Assembly (NCBI RefSeq): GCF_000282575.1
Contig: NZ_AKJA01000132.1
Coordinates: 62,001-126,000 of the forward strand
Source: Herbaspirillum sp. YR522
Lineage (GTDB): Bacteria; Pseudomonadota; Gammaproteobacteria; Burkholderiales; Burkholderiaceae_D
Length of the DNA stretch: 64,000 nt
Direction of reading: 5' to 3'
In this document: piece after piece, positions 1 to 8,664 of the stretch
Layout of the letters: every line of letters starts with the position of its first letter
How positions within the stretch are numbered: position 1 is the stretch's first letter
Program-made: the position numbers and the translations under genes
Notes under the pieces: generated by a model
Databases searched by the model: none
Seen by the model: only the letters and a program-made list of their open reading frames with translations
Told to the model about the DNA's origin: nothing

Positions 1-876
1 CCAGGCGTGGTCGGTGATGGTCCCGGCGACCTCGGGCGGGTACGCGTGCAGTGCATGGTGCCGTAGCCTGGCGATGGCCAGTTGCAGCTCCGGGCGACTC
101 AATTGGCAGGCTGCGATCGGCAGCTGTACCTGGTCCGCAGCGGTGTCGTGGTGACCTGCCGCATCCAGCATGTACTGGTGGAAGTTGGAAGCGGCACGCG
201 ATCCGATCTCGACCACCAGGGTGGTCGTCACGCCGGTGTGCCAGGTGAGCAGATAGCGTGCATGTCCGGCCCGGGTGGCGGCGATATCGATGGCGATGGC
301 CGGGCGGCCGGCGCCACCCCAGGCGGTGGCAGGGCCGAACATGTCGACGATCTGCTGCGGCTGGGCCGGCCTGGCGAAGACGATATCGATCATGCCCGGG
401 GCCGTGCGCTGGCGTAGCCGGTCAAGATCGACGCGGATCTCGGGGTCGACATGCACTGTCATCGATGGCGGTGCCGGCATGGTCGCAAGCGCGACGTCGA
501 TGCGCGACTGGCGCAGCGCGCGGGCGCGTTGCGGCAGCGCGTGGAGTCGCCGCAGCAGCGCGACCAGGGGCGCACGGTGGCGCGAAACGAAATGGTAGTG
601 CGCGCGCCCATGCGCTGTGCTCACCTCGACTTCGCAGTGGTTGCTTCCCCGTTCGCGATGAAGCGGCCGTGTCACATTGGCCAGGCTGAATCCTTCGGGC
701 GAGATCAATTGCGCGGTCGGCACGGCAATGTCGATGTCGCTATCGTTCCATGCGCGCATCAGGTGCACCGTATAGCGTTCGAAAGGCGGACGTTCGGTGG
801 TCGGGATCACCAGGCTCTGGTGCGCGCGCAGTTCGATCAGGTCACGATCGAGGGCAATCCTGGTACGGTCCGGCAT
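1..876 (-). CDS. Unknown protein, partial (3' end beyond the window)
   Basis: An open frame of 292 codons runs from an ATG at 876 to the window edge with no stop, so the C-terminus is missing. I do not recognise the family. The visible part is soluble-looking, rich in Arg, His and Ala, with no signal peptide or membrane segment; it begins MPDRTRIALDRDL. Codons are GC-rich at third positions like the neighbours, which supports real coding. A G6 run seven bases before the ATG is the only Shine-Dalgarno candidate, and it can pair with a C6 run just upstream. The gene lies downstream of the chemoreceptor on the same strand, with a 136 bp gap. Confidence 0.6.
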   Translation of the reverse strand, partial: MPDRTRIALDRDLIELRAHQSLVIPTTERPPFERYTVHLMRAWNDSDIDIAVPTAQLISPEGFSLANVTRPLHRERGSNHCEVEVSTAHGRAHYHFVSRHRAPLVALLRRLHALPQRARALRQSRIDVALATMPAPPSMTVHVDPEIRVDLDRLRQRTAPGMIDIVFARPAQPQQIVDMFGPATAWGGAGRPAIAIDIAATRAGHARYLLTWHTGVTTTLVVEIGSRAASNFHQYMLDAAGHHDTAADQVQLPIAACQLSRPELQLAIARLRHHALHAYPPEVAGTITDHAW

Positions 877-883
877 GACAAGT

Positions 884-906
884 CCCCCCACATGTTGGCA
901 GGGGGG
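884..906 (-). promoter_or_regulatory. C6/G6 hairpin sequestering the ribosome binding site
   Basis: On the minus strand CCCCCC (906-901) is followed by an 11-base loop and GGGGGG (889-884), which is the only Shine-Dalgarno candidate for the ATG at 876. Pairing of the six G:C pairs would hide the ribosome binding site. The pairing is seen in the sequence; a regulatory role is inferred. Confidence 0.4.
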
Positions 907-1012
907 CGAGTGTCATGCAATCGACGGCAGCGAGCGGTTTCTCACCGTGCACGCAAGTCGAAAGTAAAAATAATGTCAGGCTTGCATCCACCGGGTTACC
1001 GTCTGGCCAAGC

Positions 1013-2772
1013 TCAGAACTGTTCCCAATCGTCTTCGCCCGCCGGTAGCGCCGAGCGTGTTGCCGGGCGCCGGCCGGCCCCCGGCGTGGCGGCTTGGACC
1101 TGGTGCGACGGCGCCGGCCTGGAGGACGGCACCGGCCTGGCCGGCGCGGTCGCCGATGCCGGCGCGGGCCGCGCCGGGGACTTCGCCGTGGCGGCCGACG
1201 GGTTGCCATCGAGGCGGAAGATGCTGACGATTTCCTGCAGCGTTGCCGCCTGGTCCTGCAGCGATTGCGCTGCCGCCGCCGCTTCTTCGACCAGCGCCGC
1301 ATTCTGTTGCGTGACCTGGTCCATCTGCACCACGGCCTGGTTGATCTGCTCGATGCCCTCGGTCTGTTCACGGCTGGCCGAGCTGATCTCGGCCACGATG
1401 TCGGTTACCCGCTGGACGCTGTCGACCACCTGGTCCATGGTGTTACCGGCCTGCACGACCAGCTTGCTGCCGACGTCGACCTGGGCCACGGAGTCATCGA
1501 TGAGTTGCTTGATTTCCTTGGCGGCCGCCGCCGAGCGCTGCGCCAGCGTGCGCACCTCCGAGGCCACCACCGCAAAGCCTCGTCCCTGCTCGCCGGCACG
1601 CGCCGCCTCGACCGCTGCATTGAGCGCCAGGATATTGGTCTGGAAGGCGATACCGTCGATCACGGCGATGATGTCGACGATCTTGCGCGAGGATGCGTTG
1701 ATCGATCCCATCGTGTCGACCACCTGCTTGACCACCGCGCCGCCTTCGCTGGCCACGTTCGAGGCCGAGCTGGCCAACTGGTTGGCCTGGCGTGCATTGT
1801 CGGCGTTCTGGCGCACGGTGGAGGTCAGTTCCTCCATCGACGAGGCGGTCTCCTCGAGTGAACTGGCCTGTTGTTCGGTGCGCGAGGACAGGTCGAGGTT
1901 GCCGCTGGCGATCTGGCCCGAGGCGGTGGCGATGGTGTCGGTGCCGTGGCGCACCTGCGCCACGATACGTGCCAGCGCATCGCGCATCTGCTTCATCGCG
2001 AACAGCATGCTGCTGTTGTCGTGCGCCTGCAGTTCGACCTGCACGGTCAGGTCGCCGACGGCGATCTTCTGCGCGATATCGGCCGCATAGGTCGGTTCGC
2101 CGCCCAGCTGGCGCAACAACTTGCGGGTGATCACCAGCGACGCCGCCACGCCCAGCAGCAGCGCCAGCCCCCCATGACCAGCATCTGCAGGCGGGCGTTC
2201 TCGAACACCTGGCGCGCGCGCACGCCGGCCTCGATATTGGATTCGTCTTCCATCGTCGCCAGTGCCGCCAGGGTCTGGCGTCGCTGGATCTGCTGCGGAC
2301 CGATTTCATCGGTGATCAGCATGCGCAGCGCGGCATCCTCGCCGGCGCGGCTGAGCTCGACGGCGCGCGCGAACAGGGCGCTGGTCGCTGCCGACTCCGA
2401 GCTTGCCTTGGCCAGCAGGTCCTTCTCGGCGCTGGTGGTCTGGCTGTCGACGCCAAACATCTCGCCCAGCCTGGCCTGGGCGCTCCGGTAGCGTTCGTCC
2501 TGCTTGATCAGGCCGTCGAGTTCGCGGTCGATGGCGGCGCGGTCGTTCATCAGCGCAACATTGCGAATGGCGATGGACTGTTCGAAGATGGCCGCACGCA
2601 TGGTCATGACCGCGCGGATCTCTACGTTGTTGATGTTGACGATGTTCTCGACCTGCTGGTTGATCTGCACCATGCGCGCAATACCGATGGCGGTGATGGC
2701 GGCCAGCAACAGCAACACCAGGCCGAAGCCCATCGCCAGTTTGGACCCGACTTTCGAATTAGAGAATGACAT
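1013..2772 (-). pseudogene. Methyl-accepting chemotaxis protein, split by a one-base frameshift
   Basis: This is a transmembrane chemoreceptor that would signal to CheA/CheW. The 5' part (2772 to 2131) encodes MSFSNSKVGSKLAMGFG, a first membrane helix, and a periplasmic four-helix-bundle-type sensor of about 155 residues. The 3' part (from 2149 to 1013, other frame) encodes the HAMP region, the long coiled-coil signalling domain with the [17 protein letters not shown]-type methylation region (here SSMEE), an Ala/Pro-rich tail and a C-terminal DWEQF, matching the CheR/CheB-tethering pentapeptide. The frames meet in a G6 run at 2173-2168, inside the second membrane helix. One extra G, or a -1 slip, gives a continuous protein of about 586 residues. 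The start has a good GAGGGA ribosome site. It may be a true pseudogene, a phase-variable or frameshifted gene, or a sequencing error. Confidence 0.85.
2167..2173 (-). other. G GGG GGC slippery heptamer at the frameshift point
   Basis: In the upstream reading frame the bases fall as (at)G GGG GGC, which has the X XXY YYZ form of a -1 slippery heptamer. A -1 slip here moves reading exactly into the downstream chemoreceptor frame ([15 protein letters not shown]). The zero frame stops at 2131. Confidence 0.4.
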
Positions 2773-2923
2773 GTGATTTCCCTCTGCGGACGAGTTATCA
2801 CCATCCGCAGGCGCGGACGGTCTATTGTGCAGTGGATGTGCCGAGTCCCTACCTCGGCGGCAACGATTGCCTGGCGAAGGCGTACTGCGGGCGTGGTCGC
2901 TCTACGGCGCCGTGCCTCTGGTG

Positions 2924-2944
2924 CCCGGGCATTGTCTGCCCGGG
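2924..2944. other. Perfect inverted repeat between symporter and chemoreceptor genes
   Basis: CCCGGGCA and TGCCCGGG are separated by five bases in the 254 bp gap between two minus-strand genes. No T-run follows on either strand, so a simple intrinsic terminator is unlikely. It could be an mRNA-end hairpin or a protein site. Confidence 0.35.
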
Positions 2945-3026
2945 TGATTCACAGTGATCGATCCTACCCAAATTAACGTGCGATGGAAATCTTCCTTTGC
3001 GCATCGGTTGCTGTTGCCGCTTGGCA

Positions 3027-5069
3027 TTACGGTGCGCGAATGTGATCGACCAGCGCCATGGTGGCTTCGTCGGGCGGTGCCGTCAGCAGGCTGGCCAGCA
3101 CCAGGGCGACAAAACCGGCCGGCACGCCGAACACGCCGGCCGAGATCGGCGCGATGTGAAACCATTGATCGGCCGCGCTGCCGCCGAAGGTGGGCATGGT
3201 GTGCAGCATGTAGTACACGCATACGGTAAAGCCGCACACGATGGCCGCCACCGCGCCGCTCTGGTTGGCGCGCTTCCAGAATACCCCCGCCACCAGCGCC
3301 GGGAACAGCGTGGAAGCGGCCAGCGAGAACGCCGCGCCGACCATCGACAGGATGTCGCCGGGCTTGAGCGAGGCCGCATACGCGGCCAACAGCGCCACTA
3401 CCAGCAACAGCAGCTTGGAGATGGTGACCCGCTTCTGGGTCGAGGCCTGGGGATCGACCACCTTGTAGTAGATGTCGTGCGACAGCGCGTTGGAGATGGT
3501 CAGCAGCAGGCCGTCGGCGGTCGACAAGGCTGCGGCCAGGCCGCCGGCGGCGACCAGGCCCGAGATGAAATAGGGCAGGCCGGCGATCTCGGGCATGGCC
3601 AGCACGATGATGTCGCCGTCCAGTGAAATCTCGCCCAGCTGCACCAGCCCATCGCGATTGAGGTCGGTGACCGCCACCAGCGGATTGACCTTGTCGATGT
3701 TGGCCCAGTAGTAGACCCAGTCGGGCAGGTGGTTGTAGCTGCTGCCGACCAGCGAGGTATAGATGTCGTATTTCACCAGTACCGTCAGTGCCGGCACGGT
3801 GAGATAGATCAGCATGATGAAGAACAACGTCCAGAACACCGACTTGCGGGCCGCGGCGACGGTGGGCGTGGTGTAGTAGCGCATCAGGATGTGCGGCAGC
3901 GCGGCGGTGCCGAGCATCAGGCAGAACACCAGCGCCAGGAAGTTGTTGCGCTTGATGTCGGAACTGGCCGCGTCGCGCCCCGGGAAGGGTTCGGTCTGCG
4001 ACACCGGCGGCAGCGCCCGCAGCAGGTTGGCGGCACGGGCGTCGCCCCAGCGGCGCTGCGCGTCTTCGACGCTTTTGGGATAGGACGACAGGGCGCGACT
4101 GGCGGCCTTGATCTCGGCCAGGGTCGCCTGCGGATTGCGCTTGACCTCGTCGATATGATGGCGCGCCTCGAGCCGGCCTTCTTCCCACGACTGTGGCAGG
4201 TTTTTCAGGCGCCGGTCGTAGTCGTCGGCGCGCGCCTGGAAGATATTGCGGATTTCCTGTTCCTTCGGGTCATCCCTGAGCTTCTGCTCGACGGCGTTGA
4301 GCTTGGGCAGCACCGCCCCATAGGCCACCGGCGGCACCGGCACCGTGGTGTGCTTGGCCGACAGCCAGATCACCGGCAGCAGGTAGGCCAGCAGGATGAT
4401 GATGTATTGCGCCACCTGGGTCCAGGTGATGGCGCGCATGCCACCCAGGAAGGAACAGACCAGGATGCTGGCCAGCCCGAGGAAGATGCCGATCGAGAAA
4501 TCGATGCCGGTGAAGCGCGAGGTGATCAGCCCCACGCCATATATCTGCGCGACGACATAGGTGAACGAGATCAGGATGGTGGCGGCCACGGCCAGGATGC
4601 GGATCAGGTTGCGGCCCAGTCGCCCCGGATACCGCGCCGACAGGAAATCGGCAATGGTGTATTGGCCGAACTTGCGCAGGTAGGGCGCGATCAGCAGCGC
4701 CACCAGGCAATAGCCGCCGGTCCAGCCCAGGATGTACGCCAGGCCGTCGAAGCCTTGCAGGTAAAGACCGCCGGCCAGGCTGATGAAGGTGGCCGCCGAG
4801 ATCCAGTCGGCGGCGGTCGCCATGCCGTTGAACAGCGGTGGCACGCGGCGGCCGGCGACGTAGTATTCGGGCACGTCGGAGGTACGACATACCACGCCGA
4901 TGGCCGCGTACAGGCCGATGGTGACGAACAGGAACAGGTAGCCGATCCAGGTGCGCGGCATGCCCTCGTGTTCCAGGATCGCCAGCACGCACAGGAAGGC
5001 GATGAAACCCAGGGTGTAGAAACCGTAGTAGCGCGCCAGGCGCCAGAAGAAAGCGCGATTACTCTCCAT
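3027..5069 (-). CDS. Sodium:solute symporter, VC_2705-type large subunit
   Basis: A 680-residue inner-membrane protein of the SSS family, which couples sodium entry to uptake of an organic solute (acetate or another small carboxylate is typical; the substrate here is unknown). Many hydrophobic helices are visible from residue 15 on; DVPEYYVAGRRVPPLFNGMA near 65-84 is the family's N-terminal signature region. Residues about 250-375 form a highly charged, non-membrane insert rich in Arg, Glu and Ala, between helices, which makes the protein longer than the usual 500-550 residues. Its start overlaps the end of the small DUF4212 gene by 11 bp, as in the known small/large subunit pairs. The regulator and kinase upstream point to inducible transport. 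Confidence 0.9.
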   Translation of the reverse strand: MESNRAFFWRLARYYGFYTLGFIAFLCVLAILEHEGMPRTWIGYLFLFVTIGLYAAIGVVCRTSDVPEYYVAGRRVPPLFNGMATAADWISAATFISLAGGLYLQGFDGLAYILGWTGGYCLVALLIAPYLRKFGQYTIADFLSARYPGRLGRNLIRILAVAATILISFTYVVAQIYGVGLITSRFTGIDFSIGIFLGLASILVCSFLGGMRAITWTQVAQYIIILLAYLLPVIWLSAKHTTVPVPPVAYGAVLPKLNAVEQKLRDDPKEQEIRNIFQARADDYDRRLKNLPQSWEEGRLEARHHIDEVKRNPQATLAEIKAASRALSSYPKSVEDAQRRWGDARAANLLRALPPVSQTEPFPGRDAASSDIKRNNFLALVFCLMLGTAALPHILMRYYTTPTVAAARKSVFWTLFFIMLIYLTVPALTVLVKYDIYTSLVGSSYNHLPDWVYYWANIDKVNPLVAVTDLNRDGLVQLGEISLDGDIIVLAMPEIAGLPYFISGLVAAGGLAAALSTADGLLLTISNALSHDIYYKVVDPQASTQKRVTISKLLLLVVALLAAYAASLKPGDILSMVGAAFSLAASTLFPALVAGVFWKRANQSGAVAAIVCGFTVCVYYMLHTMPTFGGSAADQWFHIAPISAGVFGVPAGFVALVLASLLTAPPDEATMALVDHIRAP

Positions 5070-5349
5070 GACCCTGCTCGCGGTGTGCCAGTTGGTCGAT
5101 GCGTCGCATGCGGCGCATGTAGAGGGCGACGATGGCCAGGTAGATCAGCATCATCCCCTGGGCCGCCATGTAGAACGAGACCGGCCAGCCGAACAGGTGC
5201 AACTGGTCCAGTTCGCGTGCGAACCAGATGCACAGGAAGGTGACCATGAACCAGGCCAGCAGCAGTAGCGCCGTCATGCGGCGCATGGCGGGCCAGGGAT
5301 GAATGGGCTCGGCGGTGCCGTGCGGGGGCGGGTGGGGAAGCTGGTCCAT
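5059..5349 (-). CDS. DUF4212 symporter small subunit
   Basis: A 96-residue membrane protein with a short Pro/His-rich N-terminus and two hydrophobic helices (about 26-43 and 57-78), ending in a basic, charged tail. Proteins of this kind occur next to VC_2705-type symporters and are annotated as their small subunit. The FARELDQLHLFGWPVSFYMAAQ stretch, with helix 2 and the following MRRMRRID, fits the family. The ATG at 5349 lies two bases after the kinase stop, and the gene overlaps the symporter by 11 bp, so the four genes are likely co-translated. Confidence 0.85.
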   Translation of the reverse strand: MDQLPHPPPHGTAEPIHPWPAMRRMTALLLLAWFMVTFLCIWFARELDQLHLFGWPVSFYMAAQGMMLIYLAIVALYMRRMRRIDQLAHREQGHGE

Positions 5350-5351
5350 GG

Positions 5352-6926
5352 TCAGCCGATGTCGTCGATCGAATGGGGGCGGGGCGTGAGCTGGAAGCCG
5401 ACCCGGAACAGGCTGCCGGGATTGCGCGGGTCGGTGCTGCGCGGGTTGTTCGATATCTCCACCGTGGCCTGATGCTGTTGCGCGATCTCGCGCACGATCG
5501 CCAGCCCCAGGCCACTGCCGCTGGTGGGCGTGCCCAGCACCCGGTAGAAGCGCTCGAATACATGCTGGCGCTCGGCGGCGGCAATGCCGGGGCCATTGTC
5601 TTCGACCTCCAGGATCGCCAGGCCGCCGCCCTCGTCGACCCGGGCGCGCACGGTGACCCTGCCGTTGCCATCGTGCGGGGTGTAATGCAGGGCGTTGTCG
5701 AGCAGGTTGGAGATCAGTTCGCGCAGCATCAGCGCATTGGCCACGATGATGATGGGGTGGTCCGGTTGTTCGAAGCCCAGGTCGATGCGCCGGGTGAATG
5801 AGGTCGGCACCCAATCCTGCACCACGGTGCGCGCCAGTTCGCTCAACTCCAGCGACACCATGCCGCCGGCCTGCGATTGCTGGTTCTCGGCGCGGGCCAG
5901 TGACAGCAGCTGGTTGACCAGGCGGGTGGCGCTCTCGGAGCTCTTGGCCAGTTGTTCCAGCGAGCGCCGGATGTCGAGCTGGTCGTCCTGGCGCAGTGCC
6001 AGTTCGGACTGCATGCGCATGCCGGCCAGCGGCGTCTTCATCTGGTGGGCGGCATCGGCGATGAAGCGTTTCTGGATGGCGATGGTTTGCGACAGGCGTG
6101 CCAGCATGTCGTTGAGCGAACGCACCAGGGGCGAGATTTCTTCGGGCACCTGGCCCGAATCGATGGGACTGAGATCGTCCGGGCGGCGGTCACGGATGCG
6201 CTCCTGCAGTTCGGACAACGGCGACAGGCCGCGCGAGAGGGCAAACCAGACCAGTGCCAGTGCCACCGGCAGGATCACGAACTGCGGCAGGATCACGCCC
6301 TTGATGATTTCATTGGCCAATTGGGCGCGTTTTTCCAGCGTCTCGCCCACCTGGACCGTGGCCAGGCGCGGCCGGGGCGAAGCGTTGCGCTGGGCGGTAC
6401 TGCGCCGCACGTCGACCTGCATGTAGGCGATGCGCACATCGCTGCCGTGCAGGATGTCGCTGCGAAACTGGACCGTGCCGACGGCGTTGCGGTCGTCGTC
6501 GGCCGGCGGCTGCGACATCTCGACATCGCCTTCGATATATTCGCCGTTGGGGCCGCTGATCTTGTAATAGATGTTGTCGATATCATCGGCCCGCAGCAGG
6601 TCGCGCGCCGGCACCGGCAGGCGCGCCACGATGCGCCCGTCGACTTCCGACACCTGCTGGGCCAGCACCGTGACACTGTCTTCGAGCGCACGATCGAAGG
6701 GTTGATTGGCAATCGATTGCGCAATCAGGTAGGTGATGGCGATACTCATGGGCCATAGCAGCAGCAGCGGCGCCAGCATCCAGTCGAGGATCTCGCCGAA
6801 CAGAGAACGCTGGATGCGCTCCACCGGCTGGGTGGCGATGGCGGTGCGGCGTTTCTTGCGCGGCGCGGGCTGCGGCGCAGCGCCTTCGGGGGCAGGGTGG
6901 TCGACGCTCTCACGCGGCATGGGCAT
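5352..6926 (-). CDS. Sensor histidine kinase (TctE-like)
   Basis: A 524-residue inner-membrane kinase. A basic, Pro-rich cytoplasmic N-terminus precedes membrane helix 1 (about 50-70). A periplasmic 2CSK_N-type sensor follows to about 205, then helix 2 (about 211-230), a short HAMP-like linker, and the H-box with His294 in FIADAAHQMKTPLAGM. The ATP-binding domain shows the N-box ELISNLLDNALHYTP, the G1 box VEDNGPGI and the G2 box GSGLGLAIV. It should phosphorylate the response regulator encoded 23 bp upstream. Kinases of this class control tricarboxylate or related carboxylate uptake, which fits the symporter genes that follow directly. Confidence 0.93.
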   Translation of the reverse strand: MPMPRESVDHPAPEGAAPQPAPRKKRRTAIATQPVERIQRSLFGEILDWMLAPLLLLWPMSIAITYLIAQSIANQPFDRALEDSVTVLAQQVSEVDGRIVARLPVPARDLLRADDIDNIYYKISGPNGEYIEGDVEMSQPPADDDRNAVGTVQFRSDILHGSDVRIAYMQVDVRRSTAQRNASPRPRLATVQVGETLEKRAQLANEIIKGVILPQFVILPVALALVWFALSRGLSPLSELQERIRDRRPDDLSPIDSGQVPEEISPLVRSLNDMLARLSQTIAIQKRFIADAAHQMKTPLAGMRMQSELALRQDDQLDIRRSLEQLAKSSESATRLVNQLLSLARAENQQSQAGGMVSLELSELARTVVQDWVPTSFTRRIDLGFEQPDHPIIIVANALMLRELISNLLDNALHYTPHDGNGRVTVRARVDEGGGLAILEVEDNGPGIAAAERQHVFERFYRVLGTPTSGSGLGLAIVREIAQQHQATVEISNNPRSTDPRNPGSLFRVGFQLTPRPHSIDDIG

Positions 6927-6949
6927 GCCCCGCGTGCGGTGTCATCGTT

Positions 6950-7669
6950 TCACGCGTCGCTGGCGGCCGGCGTGATCGGGGCGATCGCAGTGGCGCTGTT
7001 TTCGGGCAGCTTCTCGAGGCAATAGCCCAGTCCGCGTACGGTGGCAATGCGCACGCCACCGACTTCGATCTTCTTGCGCAGGCGATGGACATAGACTTCG
7101 ATGGCATTGTTGCTCACTTCCTCTCCCCATTCGCACAGGTGATCGACCAGTTGCTCCTTGGAGACCAGGCGCCCGGTGCGTTGCAATAATACCTCCAGCA
7201 GGCCCAGCTCCCGCGCCGACAACTCCAGCATCTGTTGACCGATGTAGGCGATCCGCCCGACCTGGTCATACGACAGCGGACCATGGCGGATCACGGTCGG
7301 ACCGCCGCCGGCGCCGCGCCGGGTCAGGGCGCGCACCCGCGCTTCGAGCTCGGACAGCGCGAACGGCTTGGCCATGTAGTCATCGGCGCCGAGATCGAGT
7401 CCCTGCACCCGCTGTTCGACCGAGTCGGCCGCCGTCAGGATCAGCACCGGCAGGCGCGAATTGCGCGAACGCAGGCGGCGCAGCACTTCCAGGCCCGACA
7501 TGCGCGGCAGGCCGAGGTCCAGGATGAGCAGATCGAAATCCTGGGTCGACAGCGCCGAATCGGCTTCGATGCCGTTCTTGACACAATCGGCGGCGTAGCC
7601 GGAATGCCGCAGCGAGCGGGTCAGTCCATCCGCCAGCACGCTATCGTCTTCTGCAAGCAAGATGCGCAT
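6950..7669 (-). CDS. OmpR/TctD-type response regulator
   Basis: A 239-residue two-component transcription factor. The receiver domain has the acidic pocket AEDD (7-9), phospho-acceptor Asp51 in LLILDLGLPRMSG, and Lys101 in DDYMAKPF. A winged-helix DNA-binding domain follows (about 125-220) with NAIEVYVHRLRKKI and VRGLGYCLE. It is the first gene of the four-gene kinase/DUF4212/symporter unit, so it probably activates its own operon. No clear Shine-Dalgarno precedes the ATG. The Ala/Pro-rich tail of about 15 residues is extra. Confidence 0.93.
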   Translation of the reverse strand: MRILLAEDDSVLADGLTRSLRHSGYAADCVKNGIEADSALSTQDFDLLILDLGLPRMSGLEVLRRLRSRNSRLPVLILTAADSVEQRVQGLDLGADDYMAKPFALSELEARVRALTRRGAGGGPTVIRHGPLSYDQVGRIAYIGQQMLELSARELGLLEVLLQRTGRLVSKEQLVDHLCEWGEEVSNNAIEVYVHRLRKKIEVGGVRIATVRGLGYCLEKLPENSATAIAPITPAASDA

Positions 7670-8043
7670 GGGTGTGATCAGCGGGTCGCCCCGGCCGATT
7701 TGTCTCGTGAGTTAGAATTATTGTGGTATTTTTACGCATATTCCACTAATTCATTAGTCATTGCAAATGAGGGCGGCGATGGATGGAAGCACAAGCGCGT
7801 CATTTGCGCGATACTGCAGCGACGCAGGCGACAGGGGTGTCGATTGCGACAACCTTACCGAAAAAAGTGTAACAGTGTCGACCATTGTGCGAATGCGGTA
7901 TTGAAGTGTGCGATATTGCGCGCATATTCTCTTCAAGCATGGCGCCGATGTCGAAATGTCATTTAGTGTTGTAGTTGACGCGTTTTCGGTTGTGGGCTTT
8001 TTTTTGTTGTTATAATTTCTCGCATTCTCCGCTGGAAAATCTG
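7670..8043. promoter_or_regulatory. Divergent intergenic region with a 6-2-6 dyad
   Basis: A 374 bp, relatively AT-rich gap between the divergent response regulator and small secreted protein genes. It contains the dyad ACTAAT-TC-ATTAGT at 7745-7758, about 80 bp before the regulator start, a plausible operator. I see no credible gene in the gap. Confidence 0.35.
8011..8016 (+). promoter_or_regulatory. Candidate -10 box for the small secreted protein gene
   Basis: A perfect TATAAT lies 28 bases before the ATG at 8044, just after a T-rich run. The -35 is weak: TTGTGG at 7990 is 15 bases away, and TTGACG at 7975 is too far. Confidence 0.4.
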
Positions 8044-8457
8044 ATGAAACGTTTGTGGGTTCTGTTGCTGATCTGTCTGTTACCGGTGCAAGTATTTGCA
8101 GCGGTGCTGACGTACGCCAGCTCGGTTGCCTCCACCGATTTCTCGGCGCCAGCCGAGCTCAGCGTTGCCGTCAAGTATCTCGATTCCAAGCAGGTTGCGA
8201 CCACTGCCGATCAGGCAGCGGTCGATTACGAGCAGCAAGTCGCCCTCGGCGACAAGGGCTCGGTCGGCGATGACGGCACCGGTTACGCCGACAGCGGCGA
8301 AGATTTCTCCACGCATGCAGGTATCGGCGACGAGCCGGTCCTGACCCAGACGTTGGCATCCTTGCCGCAAACTTCCCAGTTAGCGCCGGCGCTTCGCAGT
8401 GACGACGCCAGCCAGCCTCCTTTCCTGCCTCTCGCAGGTCGTCCGCCCCGGGCCTGA
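8044..8457 (+). CDS. Small secreted protein of unknown function
   Basis: A 137-residue protein beginning MKRLWVLLLICLLPVQVFA, a textbook Sec signal peptide with cleavage expected after the Ala. The mature part is about 118 residues, acidic, rich in Ala, Asp, Ser and Gln, with no cysteine pair, membrane segment or domain I recognise, and ends in a Pro-rich APPLA-like basic tail (LAGRPPRA). The ATG was chosen because the signal peptide starts exactly there and a TATAAT lies just upstream. It is transcribed toward the Tim44-domain gene, 207 bp away. It could be a periplasmic or exported orphan; function unknown. Confidence 0.6.
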   Translation: MKRLWVLLLICLLPVQVFAAVLTYASSVASTDFSAPAELSVAVKYLDSKQVATTADQAAVDYEQQVALGDKGSVGDDGTGYADSGEDFSTHAGIGDEPVLTQTLASLPQTSQLAPALRSDDASQPPFLPLAGRPPRA

Positions 8458-8623
8458 TCGACTGTCGCTTGCGCGACTGCCTCGCTGCGCCCGCTGAATC
8501 GCTCCAATATTTCGAAGCTTCGTGTCGCGCGTCGGCAGTCCTGATCGCAAGTGACGTGTGTCGCCGTCTTCAACGACATGGCGATGCCTATTCTCGAATC
8601 ATCTATTCAGCAATATCACGGCC

Positions 8624-8642
8624 GATGTGACCGCATCACATC
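8624..8642. promoter_or_regulatory. Inverted repeat GATGTGA-N5-TCACATC before the Tim44-domain gene
   Basis: A perfect 7-5-7 dyad lies 22 bp before the start at 8665, resembling a CRP-type site but with a five-base rather than six-base spacer. It may be an operator or an mRNA hairpin just before the ribosome binding site. Confidence 0.35.
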
Positions 8643-8664
8643 AGATTCCATCCAGGAGATAGTA

